64,000 bases of DNA, from positions 16,120,501 through 16,184,500 of the forward strand of contig NC_088320.1 of NCBI RefSeq assembly GCF_910592395.1. The letters run 5' to 3'. This document shows positions 25,101 through 40,100 of the stretch, one piece after another. The position numbers were made by a program, and so were the translations under genes. The DNA is from Lineus longissimus (taxonomy: Eukaryota > Nemertea > Pilidiophora > Heteronemertea > Lineidae). Position 1 is the first letter of the stretch. Each line of letters begins with the position of its first letter. The notes beneath the pieces are model-generated. The model did no database searches, was not told the DNA's origin, and saw nothing but the letters and a program-made list of their open reading frames with translations.

Positions 25101-28100
25101 ACTAAGATATTGCCCAATAATAGGAACACATCGAAAAATTGTTGCAAAACCAGGCATTTTGATTCAAATTTGGAAAAAAGGACACTAGGGGTGTTCTAGT
25201 TTTCTTCTGGAGGTGATTTTCTCCAGGGAGTATTCCTTCTCCAGGGCGGGCTGAGCGTTTATACGTGACACTACGGTTATGCGCCAATTAGGTTTATTGG
25301 CCTACTGATATTATACATTTTCAGCCGGAAAATGACATAGACTACCAGCTCAACACCACATCTCTGAAAGCCTCATGGTATGGGTTCGACAGACCGTACA
25401 ATTCCATTAAATATCTTGCCGCAGTAGGGACGTCTCCAGGAAGCCAAGATGTTGCTAGCTCAAGAGAAGTTACAGGCTCATTTTACCAGTTCAATGATCT
25501 AGAACTGTCAGCGTATAAGGTATAAAGACGTTTCGTTATTTGTGTTATTGTGGGATAATGACGAAGCTATATATTCGATTTTGTGACTAGGCCAAGTCGA
25601 CAATCCCGATTATCGTTTCAGATCTGATGTAGTCTCTTGTACATATGTGGTACATTGTGCAATCACCCTTACAATATTTGTGACCCGCCATGGCAAAATG
25701 AGTCGCATGTCGCTCCTAGCCTGACAGGTTGAGACGGACTGGTTGTTCATTTCACTATTGTCTGCCTTTTGTGAAATCTGAATATATCAATTTCTTCTAT
25801 TATGTCCAGGTGTCATTTTAGGCTCATCTTCTGTGCGACATGCGACTCATTTTGCCGTGGTGGGCCACATTTTAGTCAAAGATCTTAAACAAGAATCCGA
25901 CAACAGTCATGTGACGATTGCACATGTTCCTGTAAATAGGGAACTGATCTGCAACAAGAATATGATAAGACACGTTTGTATTTATAATTACGACTCGGGC
26001 ATAATGTGCTTCAGAATCTTTTAAATCTAAAAAAATGACAAACATTAAAGGTTTGTTGTTTTTAATGCTACAGTTGATCATCGATCATGTCGGTTGTGTG
26101 ACTTCTCCCAGTTATTTGAATTCTAGCATGAACGTTATTAAAAACATTGATGGGAACTAAGATCCCAACTGATACATTCCCCCCAAATGTTTTTATTCTC
26201 GACCGGGCAAGAGCTGGCAACCAGGTTGTCGACTGATAATGTCCAGCAGACTTGTCTGAATCTCTATTGTACTAGAAAAACAAAGAACAACTCAGGGAAC
26301 CATTTATTAACCCTCAGTGAAGGATAAGTTGCTTCTTTGGCATGGTTCAAGGTACAGGATATCCCTTGTTCGAATACAACTCCATGTTGCTCTGATCTCG
26401 ACACCTCAATAAATGCATTTCTATTTCACATTGCCTAATGATGATGAAGACTTACTACACGACGATTTGGGCCAGTAATGGAAATGGTGAGATAAGTGTA
26501 AGTTCTGATGGCGTCAAGGTTCTCAGGGCAAAAGAAGTGATTGCTGCCAAGGTGTATGATGGTCCAGGCACGTGTTCACCGGTTAGTATTGCATTTGACG
26601 TATGGTCTTGCCTTCAGACAACATGAGTCAAAGAGTGTGATATACTGGCTGAATGGCCTACGTTGGCTCACTCCACACCTGTTCCCATGTCATGTCGAGT
26701 ACAGAAAGAACACGAACAATGACTTCTTCGTGAAAGCGACTTGCAAACAATAGAGACCTTTCGCTACGCCGTTCTGAGAACCGCTACACCGAGAACGTTT
26801 CTCGTTCCCGATCCCGTTCCCGGAAACACTGAAACGCGTTCCGCATGGCCGTCACCGAGAAAGAGTTTGGTTTCTATGGAGATCGTCGAAATGGCGGCAA
26901 ACTTGAGACGCCTTGCAAATTTCGCAATTGAAGATGATGAATTTATGGCATTTTATATCAAAAATGAAGTCTTAGGAGGCAAGGAAAATACGTTTGCGCC
27001 AGCGTGTGCATCCAATGCATGCTGCTATAAATGACTGATTTACGACCGCTTAACATGCTTAATAGGGCGATTCGGGGCAGTATGAACTTGTTTTCCCCTT
27101 CTAAAACACAGTCTCTCCACTTTACATACTACTTCAGGTGCCTTACCGCAATAGAATCCCACAAATTCGTCATTTTTTTTCTTTAACCACTGTAAACAGA
27201 CGCCGAGAAAAACAGGCCTCATTCACGGAATCCAGAACGGGAACGGGCAAAGCTGCTCATCAATCGATGACGTCATACGCAAAACGCGATCGTTCTCGAT
27301 CGATTTCTCGGCGGAACGGCGTAGCGAAAGGTCCCTATTGACTCGATCATCGACTTCTTCATCTGATTTCTTGTCGAATTTACAAATAAGAATTTGATTT
27401 TTGATAAATCCCTGGATGGCACCGTGAACCACATACATTTTACGGGCCCGTGCAAACATCAACCTGACAAGTGAATCGCCAACAGCTGATGTCGTCAATT
27501 ACGTCATCAGATGTTGGTTCACGCTATCAGGGCTTGCAAATGACGTCACAGCGATGAAATAGATTCTGGCGGTGACGCGGCATATGACATAGGGGAGTGT
27601 CCAGGGTCTATGGTTAAGCCATTTTGAATTGCTAATCAAGTAGACCCCGGATGTAGAGGTTGGGCAAACTCTTTAGCATACAATTATGCATGCAGCACTT
27701 AGTATGTAATCCGATATATGTCGCTATACTGAATGGTATAAGGAGAGTTTTCCTCTTTCTTTTATCGTCTTTAGAGAGTCAATGAATCAACCTGTGGTAG
27801 AGATATTGATTACCAGGCTTCAGTTTCATCTTTTTCTGCCCATTGGTCAATTCCCAACAAAGTGGCGCCGTATATAACCGTGGTGTTATGGAAGATAGAG
27901 CAACAGAATGACGTCATGGACTGTATGTATAATTATATATAACTCATGTTTTTTATACCATTCACCATATTTCCAAGCTTGAACTAATTGGATAGAAAAT
28001 ATTTGGATTCGTATATATGTCGTTAAATTCTCCTTACATAAAGTATTCTCTAGCTGAACAAGAAGTTACAAAATCGAAAGTTCGTTATTTGAATAAATAA

Positions 28101-31100
28101 AGCAAACAAAACAACTATTTAATTTCAAAATCCAAGTTTTGAAGACATGTACATGTACTTCCAAACCTCCAAAGTGCCAACCAGCCTGCAGTTACTTCTG
28201 ACCGCGTCGGTGGGCAGCAAACATGCGCACTATTGTAGGTAGAACTAATGGGTTCCTACCTTATACTTTCAGCAACTTTATGGGTGACCTTTGAACCGTT
28301 CCTGAGACTACCAGTGACAAACTCAATAGCTAAGGGTAACCTTGGTCTCGTCTCTGGAAAGCGGTATCGGTCTGTGGTACGGCTGTGTCACGGGGATATC
28401 TGTTTCGATGACATCTACAGTGATGGTGTCCTCGTCCTTGCAAAGCCACCTGCTGCAGGATCTATCCATGTGCAGTACCAAGAACCTAAGACGGTAGGTT
28501 CATTTATTGCCAAGGAAAGTTATTTCATAGCTGTTACGCTTATATCAGTTGTCATGCGAATAGGTATATACATTTCCAATAGCTTCTTTACGTTTTAGCA
28601 GCTAAAGTTAGCATGCGAGAACATATTGAGCTGGTTAATGCATAGTTGACTGTTATTGAGAGCGCAGGGCCTGCCCACTTTTGTCGACTCGAAGTATGAT
28701 GAAGGCTTTGCGTCGAATTTGCATCCAGTTTTATTGTAAGCATTTTCTTACAGATAAATGTGATGTTTGATAGATTTGTAGACGTCGACATTCCGGAGTT
28801 GTACACCGATCTTTCCCGTTCTGTAATTGACGTCTACGAATGGACAGTGGCAGCGAGCAGGGCTCCTGGTCAACATATTGCGGACTGGAGAAAAATAGAG
28901 GTTAACGTCACAGACATAAAAAAGGTAAGGGCAACGTATGCAGTGATAAATATTCAGTGCAATTATTAGGAGGAAAAAACAAAACATGTAGCATGTAATT
29001 GGTGCTGTTTGGATCATTCATTATTTGATACATTATTTCCGGCTGGCTACATCCTTGTACTTGGACAGCAACAATATCATCAGTTATTGGACAGAGGACA
29101 CACATAAATCGTCTAACTCTGATTGTGGTGCAGGCCAATATTACGACTGTTGGAACATTAGATTTGTTGAACTTGAATAATAAAAAGACAGGATAATAAT
29201 CTGACTCGATTATAAAAATAGTCAGGATAGTACCGGTCTTAAATGTAGCCATATTCGACGTGAGTCCTCAACACTCCATATCAGATAATGTACAGGCTAA
29301 ATAAACCATAATACACTTGCTTTTGGCAAGATCCGAACACCTCAAACGTACGTATTCAGAAATTACTATACACCATTGACTGTCAATTCGGCGGGGGGGG
29401 GGGGGGCTTTTGAACATTTATATATTACGTGAAACAGCGCCTCACAGATTTACCTTTAAGGCTGACGTTACATAGGCCTCATTCGTTCACTTCCCACATG
29501 TCACGTTCCAGCTTTACTTAACGTTCCTCGGTGAATGCACGGCCTTGTGGCATGCATTCAGTGAGGGACGAACGCATTAAGGGGAACGTGACATGTGGGA
29601 AGTGAACGAATGAGGCCTATGTAACGTCAGCCTAATCACTGTGTTACTTACTTACTTTCTTACTTAATCGTTTCATTGTTTTATAACTTCATATTCCTTT
29701 AGGCTGAATTCGTTGCGGTCCTAGACCAATCTCTATCTTTCAAGACCTGCAACCGACTTGTCTTGCGTGGTTTCTCAAAGGCTGGGCTAAGCACAACAAT
29801 ATCGAAAGATATCAAGAACTGCAATGATATCAAACCGCTAGCACCGGTAGTCATAGATGCATATGGCCAACCTGTCCTCGAGAAAGGTAATAGTTTTGGT
29901 AGATTCCTAGATTTCCTCTGGAACTGAAAAGTTACTGAATTGTGCAGACCATTCAGTTTAGAATTTTGGTTTTGCAGTCGAATAATGGAAAAGAAAAAAT
30001 CTATTTTTGAAACGGCACGTTTTTCATTCAATTGGAAATCATTCATGCTTAGCAATATAGGTAGGCCCTTGTCCTTTTCACCCATTATAATGTCCTGCAA
30101 TTTTCATTGTATTGTCGTGGATACTTGAGAAATTAAGACTGTTAAAAAAAGTCTTTAAGGTGGAGACTTCGCATCGCTACGGTGTCATCTTTTTGTTTGT
30201 TTTTTGATTCAAACTTCTAGGTAAACCTGTTACACCAAGAAGAAGTACACCGATAACGAAAAAATCTAATGAGCCCTGGCCTCACCCTGACCGAGATTTC
30301 ACGCCGTACGCCAACATGCTCTCAGCTATCTGGCCTAGTCTCCGCCACGGGAACTTCACATACGCTGTCATTTTGGATGATACCTTGAATGCCTTCTCCC
30401 ACTATCATCGGCCAGACAAAATGGTCTACAACGATCCATGCTCCTTACCCACTGCAATCAAATGTGGAACCACGGGTAAACAAGGAATTTTATTTTCAGG
30501 GAAAGCTAAACACCATGATAACAATAAAATCCCGTTGCTAGATAAAACAGACGTAAAATAACAATATCACTACTGTGCATGCGCACGTACAGGCAATTGA
30601 CCATGCTTTTTAATAAATTCTAAAGTAGTCCTTCAGTATATCTGAATGGGGGAATTCTTCGATTTTGATTAAGGTTAGGTCCTCACCAGTTACAGTTAGC
30701 CGCATGCAGTTATGCTTTCGTAACCGCTTCGAAATGAACTCGCTGCAAGGAAGGTACAATAGTTTCAAGCTGCGTAACACATGAAAACGCAAGTCATGTC
30801 GTACAATGTCGTAGGTATTCATATTGTATTATACGCGCCGGTCACCGATCCAAAGGTTGACCGCGCTCAACGTTGCTCAACTTCCACTCTGGGGCCAACG
30901 CGCCAACCACTGGGCCATAAAGGAATTCCCTCATGGCCGGCGGGTTAAGCCGTGCCATATACCTGGGGGTACTATACACATATCTAATCTGATAACTTTA
31001 TCTTGCTTATTCATAAAATAATTTGATCGTGGACTTGAATTTAGAAATGTTGTTTTTGTGTTTTCACTGCATCATTATTCTGTTGAACCCGCATACCACT

Positions 31101-34100
31101 CCACGCCGCATTAATTTGATTTTACTTGTTGCAGGCAGGAAATTTCAGAAATAACTGATCTCTTGCAGGAAACAAGTATGCCAACATTGCCTTTGACGCG
31201 GGGACATTAGTGCATGGGAAACGATATTACATATGTATCCACGCTACTGCTGTGAACCACAAGTATGAGGAGTGGACAGAAACGCTACCTGAGGTCAACG
31301 CGTGTAGTGATGGCATCACATTAGATCTGACCGACCCCAAGCCAGGGAATGTATGGTTTGGTACTGATGAAGTCACAGAGTCACACTTTCATGTATGTTA
31401 TCATATTAGCTCTTTATGTGATTTCGAGTAAATATGCCTCGCAAAGTTATATAACTTCCCGCCGCTCTTACATTATGATGACGATGATTACTCAGACGAT
31501 TTGCTTTTACCTCCGCTCTTACTCCAAGACATGTTAACGACTCAGGTCGGCTTGATAAGCATTTTTCTGAAATATCAATCAACATACATGTTATACTCAC
31601 ACATGAAATGATAACATGTTCGCAGTGTCTGTTTGCACTTCTTTTTAAATTGTATTCTAAAACAACTTGGTTTATAATGAACTGCACATTAGATTGTAAA
31701 ATGCACTGTGCGCCAATGAAGCCTCGTTTTGAATTCAGTGGTTATGGTTCGGCAACCATAACCGCTTGGAACTGGCTATTCGAACCGCCACGGTGTATGG
31801 GGGCATTGTTTCCGGTCTTATTCGCACCGTCAGAAACACCGTTACGGTGAAAGGTACCGTATCGTGTTGGTGCGAATAATACGGAGTGAATAAATAGATC
31901 GCACCGTGGTGACATGGGTGATGGTGGGTAAGGAAAGTAGGCCTAATTCATGATTGAGGTGGTGTTTGTTTGTGACGAGTGTTGGAAGTGCCTTTACTCC
32001 TGGCTCCGGGTGTGGGTAGGGTCCATGACTTCCAGCTAGGCCAGCCGGCCTTGTCACGGTACGAATAGCCACGGCCTAACCGCTTGGGTCGGTGCAAAAT
32101 GTGGAAGCTGAAATATTGGCCGAAACCTCGGCTACGCCTCGTGTCGTGTTCACATGGTCACATCCTGTCTTCGTGTCTTCGGCGACCCTTAAGATGGGTC
32201 CGGCCCAGGTGCAGTTGGTGCAGTTGGCGCCGCACGATTGGAAAATATTAATAATCATTGTTGTAATTCGGTCAATAAACGTCGTTTTAACGAGTAATAA
32301 ACGGACAAGACAAGTTAACGCAAAGCCGAGTTCGACATTATATTCTTTCAACGTGATAACGCGACACCTCGGTTAGGTCTAAATTTAAGCTCTACCCTCG
32401 CGGTTTTGTGATACAACCAATATCTCCAGTTCGGTATCAATTCCTTCAACGTTACACCGCTACATTGTATAAGATTGACTTCATGATTAAATTCTGCAAG
32501 TGAATGGTCATATTTCAGTTCCATAAAAAAGCATTATTCCTCTTATTAACACTACCTTAATCTAACTAATTAAATATAATCAAATTGCTAATCAAATTAA
32601 CTCTTTATTGTTAATTAGTTGGCAATAACCATCACAACAAGAGATGTATTGATATTGATATTAATGTTATTACACGGTGTTAGTGTTTAAAACGTTGTGC
32701 AATATTCACGAAGTAATGAACAAAAAGTAGTCACAACTGTTGATGGTATAGGCCTACCACCATCACATAATTAATGTTGAGTGTTACCTTTCCAGACGTC
32801 GAAAACAGAACTGGCTCTTCACTGGTCTAATTTCGTGGATGTTGAGGAGGAGGGACAATCGCCATTCAACACAGGAATAAAGTATTATGAATATGCAATC
32901 GGTAAGCTCTTCTCCGTTATAAACTTAATTATAAATCTTTATGTACAGTATAACCTCTCTATTAAGGACACCAGCGTTTAAACTCGATGTTTTTAAGATC
33001 TACATTGTTTGTCACGTATCACTAAGTGTTAGCTGAGAGATATGCATTCCTAAGTGCTTGCAAAACACAGATCCATCATAGGGGAGGAGGGTGTCTGTCC
33101 CGCCGTCCCGTGCACATTGCTACAATAGCTCGTGTTCGTCCATGGTGGATGCCTCGCATGACATGCGCGTTCAAAAAAGTAGGGCAGTGCCGAAAATAGG
33201 AACATATGCGTCCCCCAAAACACCAACTTTGAATAGCATTCCGCGAAGTTACTATTTATAGCTCACAAGGTCATTTGGATAAGATATTGATGACGTTTTA
33301 GTCACGTGACAGTCGGACATCGACACTTATTTCTACGCATTTGAGCTTATTTTAAAGTCAATTATCTTTGACCCTGCATTGTCTTTAGCATGAATGATAC
33401 CATAGAGTCAGAGAGAGAAATATTCAGAACAATCATGTAGTATTTCCAACACTCGGACATGTGCCAGATTGAATCTAACTGCCCTAGTTAGAAAGCCTGA
33501 ATCCATTACGAAACCGCATGTTTGTCCGACATTGCCTGTAATTCAGCGATGGGGAAATAGAGGGCAGCAGCTGCAGTGACGTCATCTTCGCGGAATACTA
33601 TTAAGCTATTTATTGTATGTTACATGTTGTAGGCACACGAGCTGGCGTACCGGACCTTGTAGGTTTTACCAATGTTGGAATGACGGATCATGCTATGTTA
33701 CATGGACTGAGGCTGCAGGATGGTCATACATACTACGCTATGATAAGGGGTAGGGTAGAATGGGGGTAATTGTAGCCCCTGTTTATGATATTGATTAATA
33801 TCCCAATGCATGTAATTGTAGCCCCTGTTTATTTGTAGCCACTGCATTGTTTGAAGCATGGGGATATCAATCAATATCATAAACAGGGGCTACAATTACC
33901 CCATTCTACCTGATGTAGAGTTAGACATATACGTTGATGAACAGCAATAATATTACTGTCTATCTCGGCCTGTACTGGTTTGAGCAGGATCGTCTGTTTT
34001 TAAATACGATTTTAGTTTGTCAGTTCAGAATATCCTATTGCTTCTGGTGCAATGATGAATAAATACTTTCCACTTTGTTTCCCTTTGATCTGTAATATGG

Positions 34101-37100
34101 TTCTCCCAAGCTACAATTGGGAACTGCAGGGATAACAATGAGCAGAGTTCAAATCGACTTATAATGTCATGTTTAATTTATTTATTTATCTATTCAAAAC
34201 CTCCTAAAAGGAGAACATTACAAATGAATCAATGGCACAGAAAATAATAAAACATACATGCGATGCAAGATAATGCAATAATCATTTAAATGGTGCACTT
34301 GATTAAAAAGCTTTTGTAAGTAACTTGGCTTGGATCATTTCAATAGAATAGGCTTATTGTAGCATTTGCTAAATATCAAGGACCAGTGAGTCCGTATCAC
34401 CATCAGGGGTATTCGTACCTGACTTTAAAACTCGCTTAACTGTAAATGCGGCTGTAAATTGTGAAAGGCCCTGTATAGAGTCCATAAGGGTACCGTTATT
34501 AGTTCCTTTTATGATTTTCAGCGACGGATTACGTGAATTTGACGACTACAGCAGTCAGTGCTGGTGTGACAATTGACACAACACCACCAATAAAAACACC
34601 AGCAAGGTTAAAGTCTGAACACAATGGTACTATCGCTGCAAGGTAAGCTCATACCAGCCTATACATGCTTCCCGAAATTGGTGGCTTGCATTGGAACTAA
34701 CTTTTTCCCCCTTGTCCGTCATTGAAGGCATTCAAGTGTGTTGGTCAACCATGACTATCTCCTTTGTCCCTCCACCATAAGGACTAGTTTCCCCTTATGA
34801 CATCACTATTTCGGACACTCAGCGCCCCATTTCTGAAAAGGTGTATAGTCCGTCGAATGTCAATCTTCACAACCTCCTCTCATTTGCTCATGGCTTTTTT
34901 TCCAGGTCGAAAAATGATGTTAAATATCATCTCAATAATACTAATACCATATTAGGTCTATTAGGTCACTTATTTTCCTCGGATGCCATTGTGTGGTGAC
35001 CGTTGCGGTTTTAAATTAGCCGTTCATAAGCAAATGACCAAATCAATGCTTTGCCGTTCCAGTTGGGATGGCGTATTCTCAGACGCCGAGTCTGGCATAT
35101 CACATTATGAATGGTCAGTGGGTTCCGAGGAAAGATATGCGGACATCCTACCATACACAAGGACAAACCAGACCTCTGCTTTCACTGGGACCCACCTCAA
35201 CCTACATGAAGGTCATGTCTACTACATCTCAGTAAAAGTAAGTTTGTTGACGTTTTTCACATGCAAGAATGCAACTTGTACTTGTCGATATAAACCTTTA
35301 GCCTCGACTTATCCACACTGATTATTCAAATTAACATAGTCAAATAATATCCGTGGAATTCAGATGATATCAGTGGACGAGGTTGCACGGCCTATGCCTG
35401 TGTTCCTCATTTTCCACCTCAGCATTCGAGCTTTTATTCTGCCTCAGGTTAAGTTCTGGGTCCAAAGAGTATGGTGACGTCACAAATGACCAAGAAATAT
35501 CTACTTTTAAGACTAAATGTAACTTGACAAAGCGTCTTGAACGATGAATAATTATTTTTTTTGCACAATAAATGAACATGCTGATTATCCAAACCGATGG
35601 TGAATCATAGGCACCATCGAGTAAGCCTATGGACAATAATCTGTTTCGCATTTTCTCTCCCAAGGCCTTCAACAAAGCAAGTCTTTCTTCCCTGGTCGCC
35701 GCCTTGCCTGTGATGTACGATGTATCTCCACCACTCAAAGGTTACGTGTTTGACGGGAAAAGAGACCAGGCAGCTGCGAAACACAAGGACAAGAACTTCC
35801 AGTGGGACGCCGACCATATCTGGGCTCACTGGGATGGCTTCACCGACCCACATTCGGGCGTAGTGTCCTACAGCTGGTCGGTTGGGACATGTGTTGGTTG
35901 TGGTGACGTTCTTAGAGACCATCCACTTGGGGCGAACACGGGTGAGGATTCAATTATTATTCCAATTTAGAAAGATCTTTAATTCACATAACGATGTGTT
36001 TACAGGTTGACCACCAGGTGGTTTTCGTCTGAAAACAAAATACTTCTTTACCTGCCATTTATTCTAACCACGTGTCCTTGGTTTCCTTCCCAGTGTCTGC
36101 ATATAACGGCCAATGGTTATGTTAATACTGTTGGTATCACAGTCGTCACACTTGCCACTTTGTAATGGATTGATTATTAAGACATGCCAATAAAAAATCT
36201 ACTAAACTCCTATTAGTTTCATAATCTCATACTCTACTCTTACTTTCAAGATGCTGTCACCACGGATTCCGAGGTAACGCCTCGACCAGGACAGATTTAT
36301 TACGTAACAGTTACTGCCTGTAATGCTGTAGGACTATGTACAAGTGCCTCGTCAGATGGTGTACTAATAGATAACACGCCACCTGTCGTCGGTTGGGTAC
36401 AAGATGGAATTGACCTCAGGGACACTGACTATCAGTTGTCAAGGTAAGACAAATCTAGCTAAAGAAATGTGGTATTCTCTTAAAGGACCATTGGCATTAT
36501 TAAGGGCAATATAACCCAGCCGTCGGCTGCCCAGTCATTTCATTTTCTACACATTAAGTAGTTTCCATCCGCAAATTCGAAAAAAAGGAAAAATTCAAAA
36601 TCGGACTGAATTATCGCGCTTTTCCGATGTTGACTCCGATAAGACCCGAGTTAACTCTCCACGCATCGACTCTTTCCTCGATGCACCAGTAAGGCGTTTC
36701 CTGGAGCAAGGATCTACCCCTTGACGTCAGGGTGCTGATATCGATTTTTCCAACGTCACGTTGATGGCGCTTGATCACCCCGCAACTGCGACGATAAATG
36801 GAAACGACGTTGTGTCTTAATAGCGGGGAGACGTGAACTCGGATCTCGACGTGCACTCCCGATCACGTGGCGGGAATGGTATTTCGCGCCAGGACTTGTG
36901 CGTACTGGAAAAAACGATTAACGCGTTTTTCTACTTTTTAAGAGCTGAAACAAAATTGGAAAAGCATCAAACACGTTTAGAAAAATAATTTACCGATGAA
37001 CCAACAGAAGAACCAGCATACTGCAATAATAATGCCAATGATCCTTTAAGTAATGTAGTGCGCACTTAATTACACCACTCGGATAGCTTTCTTCTGTATA

Positions 37101-40100
37101 TTCATTACTTCGTGCATTGCTCACAAAGATGGCCACTTTAACCTTTATTGTGACCGTTAACGACTGAATGAACTTTTAGACTGGAAGAGTCTCGGTATTT
37201 CAGTCGAAAGAAGTAGCACTTAAATAGCGTAAATGTGAAATGGATCGGAATGGAATAGCGGAAATATGATGAAAGGCAACCACGCATGTCATCGTCCATA
37301 ACCCAGTTGCGCTTCGATTCTGCAGGGATAATGTTGGGGCGAAATGGTGGGGTTTTCTTGACCCACATAGTGGTATATCCCACTACTCCTGGTGGATTGG
37401 CACGACCCCTGGTGGTGATGACCTAATGAAGGAGGAACGCCTCCATCACACACAAATGGTATTCTTGCGACAGCTACCCGGTGGAGTAAGACTTCCAGTT
37501 GATAAAGACATCCACGTCACAATCGGTGCAACTAATCAAGTTGGTAAGTTTAATTTTCATTCACATAGAAATCGTGCAAAAGCCAAATATAATTTTCCCG
37601 ACATGATTTTTCTGTTGTGATTGTTCACTAAGGATTCCGTTACCTAATCAATTTCTCATCACCATTAGCAAGGTGTGATATTCAGAAATATCCTTAATAC
37701 GAACACAAATTTATCTGGCTGTCAGATCGATGCTTGTCGTTTTAAAATAACAATAGTACTCCATGGAATATTCCGCATGACAGTTTCTGAGACAAATCTA
37801 TTTTTAACAGTTGAAATAACTGATTAAGATTTGATCAATATTTAGACTTGATCTACATTATGCTACTAAATGATAGTTTGAAGTATGCTTAGTAATGTGC
37901 GTTACCTGGGATATATCATGTTGCCCTTTAACCCGTTATTATCGATTGGCCTTTTGAATTGTATGGAATTTCTAAAAACCGAGCAATAATTATTAGAAAT
38001 GATAAACAATACGTCGATGATTTCAAAAAGAGTCCAATAAGCAAATTTTTCATCTTGAAAAAAATCCGCATATATTTTATTGGAAATGGCTATTTGGCAA
38101 GTCCGGCTTACCAAACAGCGACTTTTTCTTGTCCTGAATGGAGAGCCGAACTCATTAATATTAAAGTAAAGTCTCCAGCTCGCCAAACAGGGTAGATTTT
38201 TTACCTTTTTGGCAAGCCCGGCTGGCCGAACAGGGTGGCTTTTTAGTGCTGTTTGGCAAGCGGCTCTCCAAACAGGACAAAAAAAGATGCCTGTTCGGCG
38301 AGCGGCTTGCCAAATAGACCCGGCCTATTTTATTTTGAAAACTACTTTGAATATCACCGTGATAATTGATGTGTAAGTAGACATTGGTAGTAGAAGCCAG
38401 ATGGCGCTGTTATCTCAATTTCAGAAAAATTGCAGATTGGTCAATTTGTGAAACTATCGACGAATAATCATAGCCATCCTGACTCGCATGCGTTTGCGTC
38501 ACCGCTATCGAACTCCACAAATGCATGACGGATTCCATAAATTTTCTTGTTTTCTCTGCACGCTCTCAGCGCACTCCAATCACAGCGCTGATATGAACAT
38601 TTAAATAGTGCAAAGGGCAACGCCGATCGCACGTTGTCCAACCTCGTCGCCTGTTTTGGCAGTGGTCCAACTGATGCAATTGTTAGTGTATTTTTTTTAG
38701 AATCCGTCTAATGGGTACTGGGTTGTAGGCAGAAACTCGTTCTCTTGGGATAGCCAAGACAAAAACTAGCTTTATCCCAACAAATTCTAAAGTACTTTTC
38801 ATCTACTGAAACTCGTTCTCTTGGGATAGCCAAGACAAAAACTAGCTTTATCTCCACCAATTCTAAAGTACTTTTCATCTACCTGTCCCCTGCGGCATGG
38901 GAAAACATGAATTATTACACTTTTAAATCGTATTGTCGTGGATATTTCAAAACGTATTGTCGCTCAGAATCGGATACTACTGCAGTTGCTGAGATCTTTC
39001 CGTAAGATATGTTCCGATAGGTTCAAATTCAAGGCTACTTGCATGGGCCCAAAAAACTGCTTCTGATGAGGCGGAACATGTCAAGATTTTGGGTAAATGA
39101 TTTAGCGATCTCATAATATTGCGGGTCAAGATGATTCATAGCATGATTTTGCTATATTTTAGGCATGTCTTCCAACGCGACCTCCAATGGATTCAAAGTG
39201 GTCACCTCCGCACCAGTCATAGTTCAGCATCCAACACATCTCCGATCAATGGGCTCTTTCTTCAGAAACACTCAAATCTTAGGAACCGCATTTGGTGTCG
39301 CATGGAAATTCACAGACGCCGGTTGTCCGATTGGAGAGCAATACATTCGACTGGGAACTGATGGAGTACACATGGAAGATGTGCCAACCGTTCGGGTAAG
39401 AGCTAAATGAGCTTAACAGTCATGTTTCCGAGCCTCGCGAAGCACGTCGTTGCAATGCATCAATTAGCGATTAGCGCAAAGACGATTGGTTTCATGATCG
39501 GAATAATACTGATAATTCCGTAGTTTTTCTTTTCCGCTTTCCCGCTTTCCTTCAATTTGCTGGTGGAAACTAATAATGTATAGGAGGCCGGGCACAGTCC
39601 ACAACTGGGTAATATTAATAATGACCCTTTTTACTCCGTTGGCCTGTTTTGTTTAATACTATAATATGCTGTGTATTATACGCGCCGGTCACCGATCCAA
39701 AGGTTGACCGCGCTCAACGTTGCTTAACTTCCACTCTGGGGCCAACGCGCCAACCACTGGGCCATAAAGGAATTCCCTCATGGCTGGCGGGTTAAGCCGT
39801 GCCATATACCTGGGGGTACTATACATCATTCCCCCCTTCGGACAGAGATGGATCGTCCTCGATCATACTTAGCGCTTCATGCGTCTCAGTACCGAACTAC
39901 AAATCCAGAGTTCGCATCGCGTGGGAAGGTCTGCCAGATGTTTAGTCTCCCCCGTCACGATCCTTGGGGAGGCCAGGCCCTCCATTTGTAACAGTTTTCG
40001 TGGCCAAAAAGACACGGGAATACTATTTCTGAACACGATATCTAATACTGCGAATTTGTCAATCTTTACAATATCGCCGTAGGCGATTACATATTAGTTA

